Positions 43,780 through 54,600 of a DNA stretch of 64,000 nucleotides are shown here, in pieces. The position numbers and the translations under genes are program-made. This DNA comes from Pleurodeles waltl (taxonomy: Eukaryota > Chordata > Amphibia > Caudata > Salamandridae). How positions within the stretch are numbered: the stretch's first letter is position 1; every line of letters starts with the position of its first letter. The notes beneath the pieces were generated by a model. The model was given only the letters and a program-made list of their open reading frames with translations, made no database searches and had not been told where the DNA came from. The stretch spans positions 847,057,978 to 847,121,977 of the forward strand of contig NC_090437.1 of assembly GCF_031143425.1 (NCBI RefSeq), read 5' to 3'.

Positions 43780-46217
43780 ATGCCACGTCCATCAGGAGAC
43801 AGGGCCTCAGCCTTCACCCAGGAGGAGTTGGAGCGGCTTGTGGATGGGGTCCTGCCCCTGTATGGACAGTTGTGTGGGGCACCAAAGCAGCAGGTGAGTC
43901 CATTGTCCTGTATGTGAGTTGTGGGAATGGAGGCCTTGGTATGTGGCACTGTGAATGGAGCATGGACATGGGTGAGGGGCTGAAGGCTATGTTGGCAGAC
44001 AACGTGTGGGTGTGGAAGTGTTGTGTGTGCTGTCCTCTACTATCCCAGGAATGCCACTCTACATGACTGTGCTCTTCTGTCTGTGTCACCCATGCAGGTC
44101 AGCGCCCATCAAAAGAAGGGGATTTGGCGTGCCATCGCCATGCAAGAGCAGACCCTGGGGATCCATGCCCGACGGAGCACTCACTGCAGAAAGCGGTGGG
44201 AGGACCTGAGATATTAGGCCCAGAAGACCGCAGAGGCCCAGCTGGGGATGTCTTCCCAACGAGGGAGAGGTGCCCATTGGACCCTGACATCCTTAATGGC
44301 CCGCATTTTGGTGGTGGCCTACCCTTAGGTAGATGGGTGCTTGAGGGCAGCACAGCAGCCACATGGGAGTAAGTACTCACTGTCACTTGTGACATGTGTT
44401 GACATGGTGGCTCTGGGTGGGCACCATTGGGTAGCTGTGGCGTGGATGCCAAGTACACTGTTTTCCACCATGGGTTGTGTCCATCTGGGCAGGATTGACA
44501 TCACAGGTGTAAGTAATGCCATGCAGTCAGTGGTAGCGGGGCAGACTCCTTCAATGTAAAACTGTGTGGCCACCTACTTGCTAGACCTGCTTGCCAGCAC
44601 ATGACAACTGGATCCACGGAGCTGGGGTTTAAGGGCATTGTGATTGGTCCTGACCAACCACTGTGCCAGGGGTGTATCCATGACCTGAATCAGCTGGTAG
44701 GCACTGCATGTATGATGGACTGGGTGTACAAAGTGGTGACAGTGTTCTTGACAATAGATAAAGGGGCTTGCTAACTAGCCATGCAGGATCCTGGTGGGTG
44801 TCCAGTCCTTTGCATGCAGGTCTCAACGGCAATGGGTAGTGGGCAGGTACTGGACAGGTGTGGCACGTATGACACTCCTCATGTAGGGATATGCCTCAGT
44901 CAGACCATCAGTGGTTGTCCTGTACATTGTTCCAGTTTACCCCATGGTGTCAACAAGTTGTAGGATGTTCAGAGGTTGGCATAATGTATAATGTCATGGC
45001 ATCAATGATAATGTTCTACCCTGTGTGATGGTTGTGCTGGCATTGACCGATTGCACCCTGTCTTTCGTTCTCTCCCTCTCTGTTCTCCTCTGTCTTTGTG
45101 TGCATCAGCATCATCTGGCGAAGGAGAAGGGGCACCGGTGAGTGGGGTAGCTGCAGCCCACAGGAACCAGGAGGCTGACACCAGCGGAGCCGAGGGGACC
45201 AGTGGGACAGAGGGTGAGGGAAGTGCCATGGGGGAGTCCGGATCGGCCACTACATCTTTCAAAGTCCTCCTCCAATGGCAGCTCCCTGGCAGTGGCAGAC
45301 CCATCTGGGACCACCCCAGCCTCATCCATGTCCACCACCCCATATCAGCACCGCCCTCCCTGTAGCTCCCCACCCAGTTGCCCGTGCCCGCTCACCCAAG
45401 AGGGTGGGCATCTCCTTCACCACAGGCAGCTCTGCCCCTGTCCCAGTCAGTCCTGCTGCCCTCAATGAGGAGGCTATTGACCTCCTCTGTGGGGCAGACA
45501 ACTATTGTGAATGTCATCCAGAGACTGGCATCCCAGATGCAACAGTGCAATGCATTCCTGGAAAGCATTCACAGTGCCTTGTCTGGCCTACAAATATTGT
45601 TTCAGACTCTGGCCTCCTTGTTGACGGCAGCCAGTGTCCCTTCTTCTTCCGTCCCCCTCCAGCTACCTGTTCCCGATCCCACATCCCTCTCCCCTCACCC
45701 ATCCAAGGCACACCTACTCACCCACTTGCATCCACGTCAACAGACACGATACGCATGGACAAACATAGGCACCACAGACGCCACCGCCGCCATGCACACA
45801 CTCAGCACACACATGCAGGCATGTCAACATCCACACCCTGCACGACTCCCCACCCACTTCCCCCTCACACTCAACACAACACTCACACCTGCAGTCAGCA
45901 TCACATCAGTGACTGTTCTTGCCACATGTGCCCTCACTGCCACCATCACCACATCTTCTGACCCTCATTCATTCACTCCATACACCACTGGCGCAGACAC
46001 CACAACTATCAACACACCCACATGCAGCACATCCACCCTACCTGCAGACTCCACCCCAACATACGCTCACACTTCCCCCTGCATTCTCCCTGCGTCTCCT
46101 CCCCACCTTCTCCCAGTACATATAAACGTGCACACTCATCCACCCAAAGGTCACTCATTACACACATTTCATCCACACACGCACCTGCACCCATGGCACA
46201 TCCATGAACACACCTAA
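43780..46217 (+). pseudogene. Second Harbinger Myb/SANT protein with low-complexity tail
   Basis: A different Myb/SANT-like gene from the one at 39949. Exon 1 (43780-43893, 38 codons) starts MPRPSGDRASAFTQEELERL and ends at CAG|GTGAGT. Exon 2 begins at 44098 in frame with VSAHQKKGIWRAIAMQEQTL and RRSTHCRKRWEDLRY, the third-helix signature of a Myb/trihelix domain. It is then cut by TAG at 44215-44217; the reading beyond (KTAEAQLGMSSQRGRG, SLMARILVVAYP) still resembles the family. A donor (GAGTAAGT) lies near 44368. A third exon seems to start after GCATCAG (45110), rich in Gly/Glu/Ser, with a helix RLASQMQQCNAFLESIHSAL near 45525. The frame then runs through His/Thr/Pro-rich low complexity. 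A Lys-Pro-rich segment (KPKPKPTP type) sits at 46440-46700 in another frame. Confidence 0.65.
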
Positions 46218-47472
46218 CAACCATAACCACTCCCTCCACTCCCAAACATCTTTCCAGTGACCTCCCATGTGTTCCCAAAAAACGTTTCCTCTGTGAGTTT
46301 TCCCTGTTCCCCACCACTGACCCAGTCCCTGTTCCCCCCAAGCGCCCTGCAAACCTTCCTCTGCCCCAGCCTTCCGCATCCCAGTTTGCCACTGCCCCTC
46401 CACCACCTGCCACTTCCTCCCCTGTCACGTCCACTGCTCCTGCTGCCAAGCCCAAGCCCAAGCCCACTCCCTCCTCTTCCCAGGCAAAGCCCACTCCTTC
46501 CACTTCCAAGGCCAAGCCCATACCTACCCCCCTTGCTAAGCCCCCAATCCAAGGGCAAGCCCAACTGCCCGTTGCCCAGCCCCTTCATCCAAGGGAAAGC
46601 CCAGGGACCCCCAATCTAAGGGTACCCCTAAGGGGCCCCCCTCCAGGCCCAGACAGAAGGACCCTCCCTCCAAGCCCAAGGGTCCCCCCAAGCCCCACCC
46701 CATCACTCCTGAGGTGCCTGCATTCCCCATTGATGCCCCTGCCCTGTGGAGGTCTGCACTTTGCAGCCAGGAGTCAAGTTGGGGCATCATCTTGTACCCA
46801 GTGGGCTCAAGGCACTTTGGATTTTGGACTGGCCCTTGGGCCTCTATGTACGTTTGTTATTGCATATTTTTGCAATATATGGTTCTCATGCAACACTACA
46901 CCTTTGGTGTCGTTGTTACCTACATAGTCCTGGCTTTCATTCACCATGGTTGTGTGGTGGTAGTGGGTATTGGGGTGGGTGTGTGTGTTGGTACGGGTGC
47001 TTGTTTGCATGTGTGTGTGGGCATGGCTTCCTGTGTTGTGTGTGGGTTGTGTGTGTGTGTTCTAACGTCGTTCCCTCCAGTGTGTGCTAGGCTGGTATAC
47101 TTACGGGTGATGTCGTGGTTCATGTCATTAGTCCAGGAGTTGCAGGGCCAGGTAGAGGATTGGAAGGAGTTGCAAATCACATGCTATGGCACCTACAGAT
47201 GTGCCTGTGTTCCTGAAGGTGGGGGTTCCCTTTATATTGTACGTTTCTGCCAGGCTTCTGGTGGCTGTGGTTCCGCCCTGGAATTCCTGGGGATGTGCAA
47301 CCTCGTAATATGGTCCTGGGATGCTGCCTGGCCACCAGGCTGGAGATGGCTGTGTTCTACAGGTACCTTTCCAGGACTTGTAATGTGGCGGTCTTCACCG
47401 CTGGGCCCCCAGCGGTGCAGCCGCCAACTCCACCGCCGCAGTACGCTGATCGCCAAACTTGTAATGAGGGCC
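46218..47472 (+). other. 3' part of Harbinger element 3
   Basis: First a C/T-rich stretch with repeated AAGCCCA and CCAAGG blocks (46440-46700) that probably encoded the Lys/Pro-rich tail, then G/T-rich DNA with (TGTG)n near 46990-47060. The right end is GGCGGT/ACCGCC-rich (47370-47472) and mirrors the left end. No other gene seen. Confidence 0.6.
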
Positions 47473-47484
47473 ATATTTTTTAAC

Positions 47485-47640
47485 TGATAAACAAAGGTTA
47501 TGGGGACATTATAGTTAGGAAGTAGTATTTTGAAAAAAAAATGAAATTCACTACAAATCTAAAGGTTACAGGGATGGTATAATTAGGATCATGATTCCCA
47601 CACAAAACCATTGAAATTCAGAAGTTGTAGATGATTTTTA
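47485..47640. repeat. GTTATAGTTA repeat family (copy 2)
   Basis: AGGTTATGGGGACATTATAG followed by AGGTTACAGGGATGG and CACACAAAACCATTGAAATT. The same segments occur at 48420-48490 and 50465-50610. Non-coding. Confidence 0.6.
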
Positions 47641-47684
47641 TATTGAGCAAATATATATGTATATATCTATATTTATATCTGTGT

Positions 47685-48194
47685 GCCCGATTGTGAGTTT
47701 GATGGACTGGAACAACCACCTTCCAAACTCCCAATGGGGTGGTCTCTGCCATTCTGGTGACCTCACCACCAGCCCAATTACAACTTTCCCACAGGGCTGA
47801 CCAGCAGAAACCAAGGTTGGTCAGTTCAGTAGGAAAGTGATGGCAGCATTGTCGCCAGTTCATAATATTGCCGGCGGAAAAGCTGTTGTACGCAGGGGGA
47901 ACCAGCATTCTTGAAATGCACAGACAGAGCACATTTCGAGGGTACTGGCCAGGGGAACTCTTGCACTGCTCAGGCCTTTTCATGGCTGGCGGAGAACAAG
48001 GTTATAATCAGCAGGGTGGTGCTGAGTTCAGTGCTGCCTTGGCTGGTTGCAACCTGCACCTCTGCCAGCCCCTCTGGATCTAGGATCCTGGTGGAGATGG
48101 CAGTAGGCTGACGGGTCTACCCTCTACAACCGCGGTGGTCCGACAGCCTCCACGGCATTGGTGGTCCGAGGACCGCCAATGTCCCATTCTAGCG
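47685..48194. mobile_element. non-autonomous Harbinger-type element inside a microsatellite
   Basis: About 510 bp, from GTGCCCGATTGTGAGTTTG to GGACCGCCAATGTCCC. It is the reverse-complement relative of 34857-35471 (shared inverted block around TTTCGAGGGTACTGGCCAGG). A TATATC microsatellite continues on both sides (47650-47680, 48195-48290), so the element split it. Exact target duplication not resolved. Confidence 0.65.
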
Positions 48195-48290
48195 CTTTAT
48201 CTATGTCATACCTATGTATCTATATATCTATATTTATATCTATATCTATATTTATATCTTTATCTATATGTATATATCTACATATGTATA
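48195..48290. repeat. TATATC/TATC microsatellite
   Basis: Interrupted runs of TATATC and TATA up to the ribozyme-like motif. Confidence 0.85.
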
Positions 48291-48291
48291 C

Positions 48292-48329
48292 GGCTCTGAG
48301 GAAGACCTCTAGGTCGATACGCGTGAGCC
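48292..48329 (+). ncRNA. hammerhead-ribozyme-like motif upstream of Penelope-like fragment
   Basis: An outer stem GGCTC/GAGCC encloses CTGAGGA (48296-48302), a stem GACC-TCTA-GGTC (48304-48315), then GATA. That is the layout CUGANGA-stem II-GAAA of a minimal hammerhead, with one core change (GAAA to GATA). Penelope-like elements are known to carry such motifs near their ends. Probably a decayed copy. Confidence 0.45.
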
Positions 48330-48419
48330 TCGCGTTCCATAAATTTGCCAACAAACTATCCCAGAGTGCAGATTTATCTCTCAATATTTTGAGTGTGTTT
48401 TTGAATATATATACTAAAA

Positions 48420-48582
48420 GTTAAAGGATTACAGGAAAAAACAGCCACACACAAAACCATAGAAATTCAGCAGTTATAGTTATTTTTTTATAGTGAGTAT
48501 ATGTATGTATATATCTATATCTATGGGCCCAATTATGAGTTTGGCAGATACAGATGGGAACACCCGTCCGCCAAACTCCTAA
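48420..48582. repeat. GTTATAGTTA repeat and short Harbinger relic
   Basis: 48420-48490 repeats the GGATTACAGG / CACACAAAACCATAGAAATT / CAGTTATAGTTA segments. 48525-48582 has GGGCCCAATTATGAGTTTGG facing CCGCCAAACTCCTAA, which looks like a Harbinger-type element reduced to its two ends. Confidence 0.5.
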
Positions 48583-49335
48583 CAATACAAAGCAGTACAC
48601 TGGAACAATTTACAGCTTTTATCACCGCTATCCATCTTACCATCAAAACTACTGGCACCAATACTAAACACAAGAGTCATCTCCCTTTTCTGGACGTGTT
48701 ACTCACCATTCATGAACAAAAAATAATAACTACAAGCCTACAGTAGCTCATTTGTATCTAAACTGGACTTCTTGTCACTCACACCACACTAAACCCAGCA
48801 TCATCTACAGCCAAGCACTCAGTTTAAGATCCTTCTGAACAATGAAGACACCCGTACAGACCATCTACAGGAGCCTGTTACATTATTAAAAAAGCGAGGC
48901 TACTCTCTGCATATCATTTTGCAACAACTTGACAAGTTTTTGCAGTTACCCAGGGAAGCACTTATTCAGAATACCAACAGAAGAAACAAAAGTGCCAGAA
49001 TCCCGGTTGTGGTTGATTATCATCCATCAGCTCCCAATTACAGAAATATAATGCAAACATCTTTTCCCTTACTATCCACAAAATTGCAAAAGTTTTTTCC
49101 TATACCACCAGTCATTGCTTACCGTACTTTTCTCAATTTACGATCACTTATTGTGAGAGCTTAACTTAAGCAAGCTGTTACAAATGCAGGGGTTCATTGC
49201 TGTGACTCTAAAAGGTGCATCACATGTGAATACCTTTGAAAAACATCATCATTAACTAGCTTTGTTACAAGAAGGACCTATGGAATAAGACAACATCTTA
49301 AATGTTGCTCAATATGCATTATTTATGTGATTCAG
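48583..49335 (+). pseudogene. Penelope-like element, RT C-terminus
   Basis: C-terminal part of a Penelope-like reverse transcriptase. SHLPFLDVLLTIHEQKIITT (about 48675-48735) is the post-catalytic 'FLD' strand; QQLDKFLQLPREAL (48922) and PVVVDYHPSAPNYRNIMQTS (49000-49065) follow; FPIPPVIAYRTFLNLRSLIV (49098-49160) matches the highly conserved 'FP.PP..AYR...NLR..LVR' block. Then comes a Cys-rich stretch (CCDSKRCITCEY) and GIRQHLKCCSICIIYVI (about 49284-49332). Stops and frame changes make it inactive. A MITE interrupts it at 49336. Confidence 0.8.
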
Positions 49336-49817
49336 CCCCTGATTATGAGTCTGGCGGTCCTAGGACTGCCGGATTCACAGTGGCAGTCGCAGCGCTGCCA
49401 AAGCGGCAGTCCGACAGCCACATTATGACTGTGGTGAAAGCGCCACGGTCCGACCGCCGGCACTGCCACTTTTTCACCGCTCTGTGGCATGGCCGTGCCG
49501 GCGGTCTTAATCCGCCAGGGGATTCTGACTTCTGTGTCCACCAGCTTTTGTATGGAGGATCCACCATGATGCGGAGGGTGGCGGAGACTGGGTGCCGGCG
49601 TCCCCATGGGCCCCCCTGCACTGCCCATGCACTTGGCATGGGCAGTGCAGGGGCCCCATGGACAACCTTGTCACGCTTTTCCCTGCCTGAATTACATACA
49701 GTAAAAAGTGTGACGGGTACTGTCGCACCCGATGCACCGCAACATTGCCGTTGGCTCGATTATAAGCCAGAGTCAATGTTATGGATAGTTTCCCAATGGG
49801 CCAACACATAATAAGGC
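49336..49817. mobile_element. non-autonomous Harbinger-type element inside the Penelope-like copy
   Basis: About 482 bp, ends CCCCTGATTATGAGTC and ACACATAATAAGGC, with a possible CAG duplication (49333-49335, 49818-49820). It is the same family as 34857-35471, with decayed hairpins such as the CCCATGCACTTGGCATGGG block at 49624-49642. It splits the Penelope-like gene just before its GIY-YIG domain. Confidence 0.7.
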
Positions 49818-50114
49818 CAGCGTGCGGAAGACCAGTGCCAACGTCGAAGCTGTAAAAAACAATATGTAGACCAAAAGGTGAATGACCTCCATGCACTATT
49901 CAGGAACCACAAATCAGCAGTAAGTAACAAGAAACTTGACCAGCCTGTAGCCAATCATTTTAACCTTGTGGACCATTTACTATCAGATTTGAAGATTTTC
50001 CCTGGGGAAGATGTCTTAAAGGAAGAACTACTGGACATCAGAGAAAACTTCTGGATATACCATTTAAAATCACTGCATCCAGGTGGACTGAACATCACTG
50101 ACAATACCACTTGA
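49818..50114 (+). pseudogene. Penelope-like GIY-YIG endonuclease C-terminus
   Basis: After the MITE the frame reads CKKQYVDQKVNDLHALFRNH (about 49848-49907), corresponding to the 'Y(V/I)G.T...L..R...H' part of a GIY-YIG domain. The usual GKT/GET is changed to DQ, so the catalytic region is altered. Next is QPVANHFNLVDHLLSDLKIF, then LKEELLDIRENFWIYHLKSL (near 50010-50075), the conserved 'E.FWI..L.T..P.GLN' tail, ending at TGA 50112-50114. GIY-YIG nucleases nick target DNA to prime Penelope-like retrotransposition. Confidence 0.8.
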
Positions 50115-50241
50115 TTTCTGTATATCTGAAGAGTTCTCAGGGCTGCATTGATTCCACATTCCAATTGGAATCTTCACTCATGAAGCTTTTTAAAAAATCC
50201 AGCACTATCAGCTGTGCAGCTACTGAGCAAACCATCTTGTT

Positions 50242-50275
50242 CTACCTGAGAAAGGCAGAAGCCAAAACGTTGTAG
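50242..50275 (+). ncRNA. hammerhead-like motif downstream of Penelope-like fragment
   Basis: An outer stem CTAC/GTAG encloses CTGAGAA (50246-50252), a stem GGC-AGAA-GCC, then AAAACG. It has the same layout as the motif at 48292 but two core changes (CUGANGA to CUGAGAA, GAAA to AAAA). Probably inactive. Confidence 0.35.
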
Positions 50276-50464
50276 TGGAAAGTGGAAATATATATTTGTT
50301 CTTTGGTAAGACCATCTGTTTGAGTCACTTCTTTCGTGGATATATATATATATATATAATCCCAGCAGCTGAAGTAAGTGACAAATTTTGTGAGGTTTCG
50401 TCAAATGGCACCAAAGTTATTGGCCAAACAAAAAACACGAGGTGACTGCCAGTATCAATTTGCT

Positions 50465-50835
50465 AAAAAAGCCAGAGGTTACAGGGACATTATAGTTAGG
50501 AAATGAAATTTTAAAAAAAGCTAAGAAATTCACTAATAAACAAAAGGTTACAGGGACGTTATAGTTATATACAGATTTTACACACACAAAACCATTGAAA
50601 TTCTGCTGTTATAGTTGCCATAAGGTACCTATAACACGCGTCCTCGCCATGCACAGTTTTCTTATGAATAATTTTATTGCAAATGTTGCATTGATATTAT
50701 CAATGATGTCATAGAAGATGGCGTGAGTGATGTAATGTCTGGGGTAATTTTTAGTGCATGGTGAGGGTGCGAGTTATAGTTACTTGAAATAATATCCTTT
50801 TTCCTAACTATAACGTCTCTGTAACCTTTCGCTTT
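50465..50835. repeat. GTTATAGTTA foldback repeat (copy 3)
   Basis: Begins GAGGTTACAGGGACATTATA and ends with the inverted CTAACTATAACGTCTCTGTAACC (50802-50828), giving arms of about 25 bp around 300 bp of non-coding DNA. A second direct copy of the left arm lies at 50544. This is the most complete copy of the family in the window. Confidence 0.6.
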
Positions 50836-50889
50836 TTTCAGTGAATTCCTAGTGTTTTTATAAAGTTAAGTATGATGCCCATCTTAATG

Positions 50890-52750
50890 CACTGAGGTGG
50901 GAGGGTTGGATGCAGGGTCTGGCTTGGTATTGTGTTGCCCCCACCCAAGCTTGCTGCTCTTGCCCCCCTCCTCCTTGCCATCAATTGTTCAGGTCCACAC
51001 CCCTGCCCCTCATTACAGGCCTGTGTGGCCATTGTTCTACCACTGCCCTTCCCACTTGCCCTGAACAGTTTGCTTGCTGCACCATCCACCTCCTTTCTAC
51101 CCTCTGTTGTCTGAGTTCATGCACCAGCTCCCTTCCTTCTACCCTGCATGCTCTGATGTGCTGCTATTTAGCTAGAAGTCCCTACCCACCCCTTCTGCCC
51201 TCCCTTGCCCCATCATTGCCCTTCTACTTAGTCTCTGTGCTTAGTTTGTTGCCCCTACCCTGGTTCCCGCTTACCTCTGATGTCTGTGTGCATGCTCCTG
51301 CTCCCTCCTTTTTGTGCCCATCATGTTCCAATGACCTGCCACTGCCCCTCCTATCTACTCTGGAGGCTCTGTTGAGCTGCCACTGCCTCTCCCACCTGCC
51401 CAGCATGGTCAGATGGTGGCTGCCTGTCCCTGCCACCTCCATCCTGCCTGTCCAAGTTCCATGCCTCATCCCCTCCTTCCTGTCCTCAATGGTCCATTTT
51501 GTTGACACTCCCTTCTGCCCTCCATGTTCTGCTCTACTGCAACTGCTCCTCTACCTGCCCAGTGTGGTCTGTTGTGAAGCCCCTTTCCCTGCCCTGCCTT
51601 GTCTGTGCTCAGCTCTTACCCCTAACTTCTGTCCTCCATGGTCCTTTGTGCATGCCCCTGCTCCCTCCTTCTCGGCTCTCCATCACCTTCTGCTGGCACT
51701 AACCCTCCCACTTGCCATTTATGGCTGCCACAGCCCTTCCCACCTGCCCTGTGTGGTCCGCTTGCTGACCCTGACCCCTTCCCACCTTCCCTCTGTTGCC
51801 TGTGTATATGCCAATATAGTCCAATTGTTGCTCTCCATTGTGCTTCCAGTGCCCATCCAGTCTGACCTCCATGGTCAGCTTGCTGCTCCTGACCTGATCC
51901 CTTGCCCTCTGCCCTCTGTTTTCCATGTGCAGGCCCCTGCCCCCCCTCATGCTTTGTCTGGTCCGTTGTCATTCCCCTACCCCCTCTCTCCTGCCCTTCA
52001 TGGATCATTATGCTTCACCTGTCCCTCCTGTCTCTCTGGTCTGGTCAGCTTGCTACTGTTGACTCTTCCCTTCTGCTGTCTGTTGTCCATGTGCATGGCC
52101 CTGTCCCCACCCTATTGCTTTCCACAGTCCATTGTGTTGCACTGCTGTCCTGCTTGCCCTCTGTGGTGTACTGTGCTACTGCAACCCTTGACACCTGCCC
52201 TGTAAGGTCAGTTTGGGTGCCCTGCCCATCTCCCTCCTGCCCTCTGTTATCCAGGTCCGTGACGCTCTCCCATTCCTCTTGCCCTCCGTGATCCAATGTT
52301 CCATACTGGCCAACATTCTGAACTTGATAAGAGTGAGATTTAAAAAACAACACATGGGAAATTGATTTTCCCATTGACTTATATTGCAAAAGAGGGGATT
52401 TTAGGCAGGAGGCAGATAAAATTAAGCCCTTTCGGGGCTAAAAATATTGTGAGTCTCCTGCCTGAATTGGGCCAGTTGACATGTATTTTTGTACTGTCAC
52501 TACCTCTAACTTCTGCCCTCAGTGGTCTGTTATATTGCCACAGCCTCTCTTGCCTGTCCTACATGGTTGATTTTTTGCTCCTGCCCGCCTTCCCCTGCCC
52601 TCCATGGTCCATTGTGCTGCCACTGCCCCTCCCGCCTACCCAGCATGGTCAGCTTATTGCCTCTGCACCCTCCTCCTGCCTGCCTTCAATTATTTGAGTC
52701 CGTGCCCCTGCCCTCAGCCTCCCCACAGTATTATAATGAACAACTAGAAT
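50890..52750 (+). repeat. pyrimidine-rich tandem array
   Basis: Imperfect units built from blocks such as CCTGCCCTCCATGGTCC, CACTGCCCCTCCCACC and TGTGGTC, roughly 45-110 bp apart. A 431-codon open frame crosses it (50910-52205), but its composition follows the repeat and it has no domain, so I do not call a gene. Confidence 0.75.
52295..52500. other. non-repeat insert in the pyrimidine-rich array
   Basis: About 205 bp of AT-rich DNA unlike the surrounding array, including the hairpin GGGAAATTGATTTTCCC at 52348-52364. It is possibly an inserted short element; no duplication was identified. Confidence 0.45.
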
Positions 52751-54229
52751 GCTAATATTCAATATTTATTACAAAAGGTAGGCACACCTGATGTCATTGT
52801 GAGAGGATGGTTGTGAGTATCTGGTCCACCCTGATTTTTCGCTTTTGGATCATCTGTTTTTTTTTAACCTTTTACTGTGAGGGAACCTCCTAGTTTGGGA
52901 CTCACCGACAGGAAACTTATGGTAAAATGGACTGCACAAGTTTACGGCCGGTGCCGCCCTATTAAACAAAGGCTGCTGTGACGCAGCACTGGTAGGAGGC
53001 CCAGGACTGGTTACACGTGATGATGTGTGCACATACATGTGCACCTGTCTGAGGGCTGCGTTGGGAGGATTTCTGGCGTGCGCAACCCAAAACTGCACTT
53101 AGGTAGCCAGAAGAGACTCTGTAGAGTGGGTTGTGACCTGGAGTAGCCCTATGAGATGAGTGTGCTTACTGTCTTTTAATTGTAGTGACACTCCATTATG
53201 TGTCAATGGGAAAAGATGGCTTAGGGTTCATCTAGAGTTCACAGACTCCATAGTTGCACCAATGTACACTGTAACCTGTATGAAAAGGATAATGTAGTAG
53301 GTTAGAAAAGCATATCTGTACAGCTTATTGGTCCTCTAGGGATTGCATCTTTCTCTCACTCAGCTCAAGATAAGGGGCCTAGTATTGCTCTGTCCAGCTA
53401 CCCAAGCAGGGTGTTGCATCAATCAGCCAGCTGTCATTCCATTTCCAGGAAGCGGGCCTATGGGGCCCTGGAAGGAATGTCAGGGAGGAAGGGCTGAGTC
53501 TCTCAGAGCACATGTGGCAACTAACTCCCAGACAGCCCCATTTTGAGTTGTCCCAGAAGATTGCGCAGGAAGGTTGGGATGGAGCAGAGAAGTAATGTGA
53601 CACATCTGGATAGGCCAGAGGTACAGCCCTGCCGGACACTTCAGCCCACACTTAAAAGGACTTGCACAGGGGAGGGTTCTCTCTCTTGGCTGTGCTTCCT
53701 TTTAGGACACTGGGACTGAAGATGGGCATCATGGACAACTGGAAAGAAGAAGCTACTGACTGTCAACTGCGGCAAGGACTCTGCCCCTGAAAGACTTCAG
53801 ACCCAGCGAGACACATGCCAGGGCCAGGTAAGCTGGCCCCCTTAAACACCCTGAGGATCAGTTGGGGGAAAGACTGGGAGCTGGTGCAAGGAGAGCGCAC
53901 AGCCCTGAAGAAAAGTAGGCCCCCAAATGAAAGGCTGGCAGAGTGAGTCAGTGGGTCTGGCTCTCTACTGAGTTGGGAACCTTCTAGGCCAGGAGGCTTA
54001 AAGAAAGTGCTCCTGGTAGCCAGGGCTCACCACTAGGAGCAAAATGACACCACTATAATTGAAACTGGCAAGCAGGGGCCAGAGATAGCAAGATGAGACG
54101 GTTTGTGATCTTTAACCATTCAGGAGCGAGTGACGAAGCGCATGGGGCTCCGGCGCTGCTCCAGACGCTGCCCCCAGGGTGGGCCAGAGCCTGGAGGTTG
54201 TCTCCAAGAAAAAGCAGAGTGCGGCAGAG
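52751..54229. other. no gene seen
   Basis: Mixed-composition DNA. A donor-like CAGGTAAG lies near 53826 after a GC-moderate stretch, but no supporting coding sequence was found. Confidence 0.4.
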
Positions 54230-54600
54230 TGTAAGTTGGAGAGGGAGGGGCCCCGGACCCCATACCGGAGCACTGTGGAGACCAGCCAGCTCGTGAAAAA
54301 AGGGGGGATGCCAACGGGCAACACCCCAACACAATGGTGAAGGGGCACCAGATCTTATCCAGGCACCCCACACAGAAGGCAAAGTCGGGGTGCTCTTATG
54401 CCCCCTGTGAAGATAGCCAAGAGGGGCCCCAGTCCCCATCCCGGGGCCCCACCCTGATGTAAAGCCAGGGAGTGCCTTCATGCTCCCCATGAAGATCCAT
54501 CAAAGGAGGCGGCCCATGACCCATCCCTGGGCCCCTGGAGTACCAATAAAGCTGGGGAAGTGCTGCTGCGCTCCCCCATGTGCTCCCTCCTGCTCCCTGT
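54230..54600. repeat. GC-rich minisatellite, ~84 bp unit
   Basis: About four diverged units starting with AGGGGCCCC-like blocks near 54246, 54338, 54423 and 54505, each with a 'ccccacacagaa-gggtgct-ccccnt-gaagat' body. Confidence 0.6.

Larger units (their letters stand above)
36027..44350 (+). repeat. large direct duplication, copy 1 (visible match)
   Basis: The block beginning TTAGTTACTTTTTGTGGTATG at 36027 recurs from 55842 in the same order and orientation to the window end (equivalent to about 44300 here). The offset is about 19.8 kb at the start and 19.67 kb at the Myb/SANT start, because of indels. Short stretches compared by eye differ by roughly 2%. Sequence left of 36027 and left of 55842 is unrelated. 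This fits a tandem duplication with a unit of about 19.8 kb, but a dispersed long repeat is not excluded. Confidence 0.88.
39369..47472 (+). mobile_element. Harbinger element 3, 8.1 kb, three genes
   Basis: Large PIF/Harbinger element. Its right end TTGTAATGAGGGCC is followed by ATA (47473-47475). The left end TGCCTTTATTGGGAGTTTGG is its diverged inverted partner, preceded by ATA (39366-39368). In order it has a Myb/SANT gene 1 (plus), a DDE transposase (minus, convergent), and a second Myb/SANT gene (plus) with a long low-complexity tail, followed by a GGCGGT-rich right end. All three genes carry stops or shifts. The same element is at 59038 onward. Confidence 0.85.

Noticed and set aside
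50910..52205. 431-codon open frame
   Set aside because: It lies wholly in a pyrimidine-rich tandem array; its Pro/Leu/Cys-rich composition mirrors the repeat and it has no domain.
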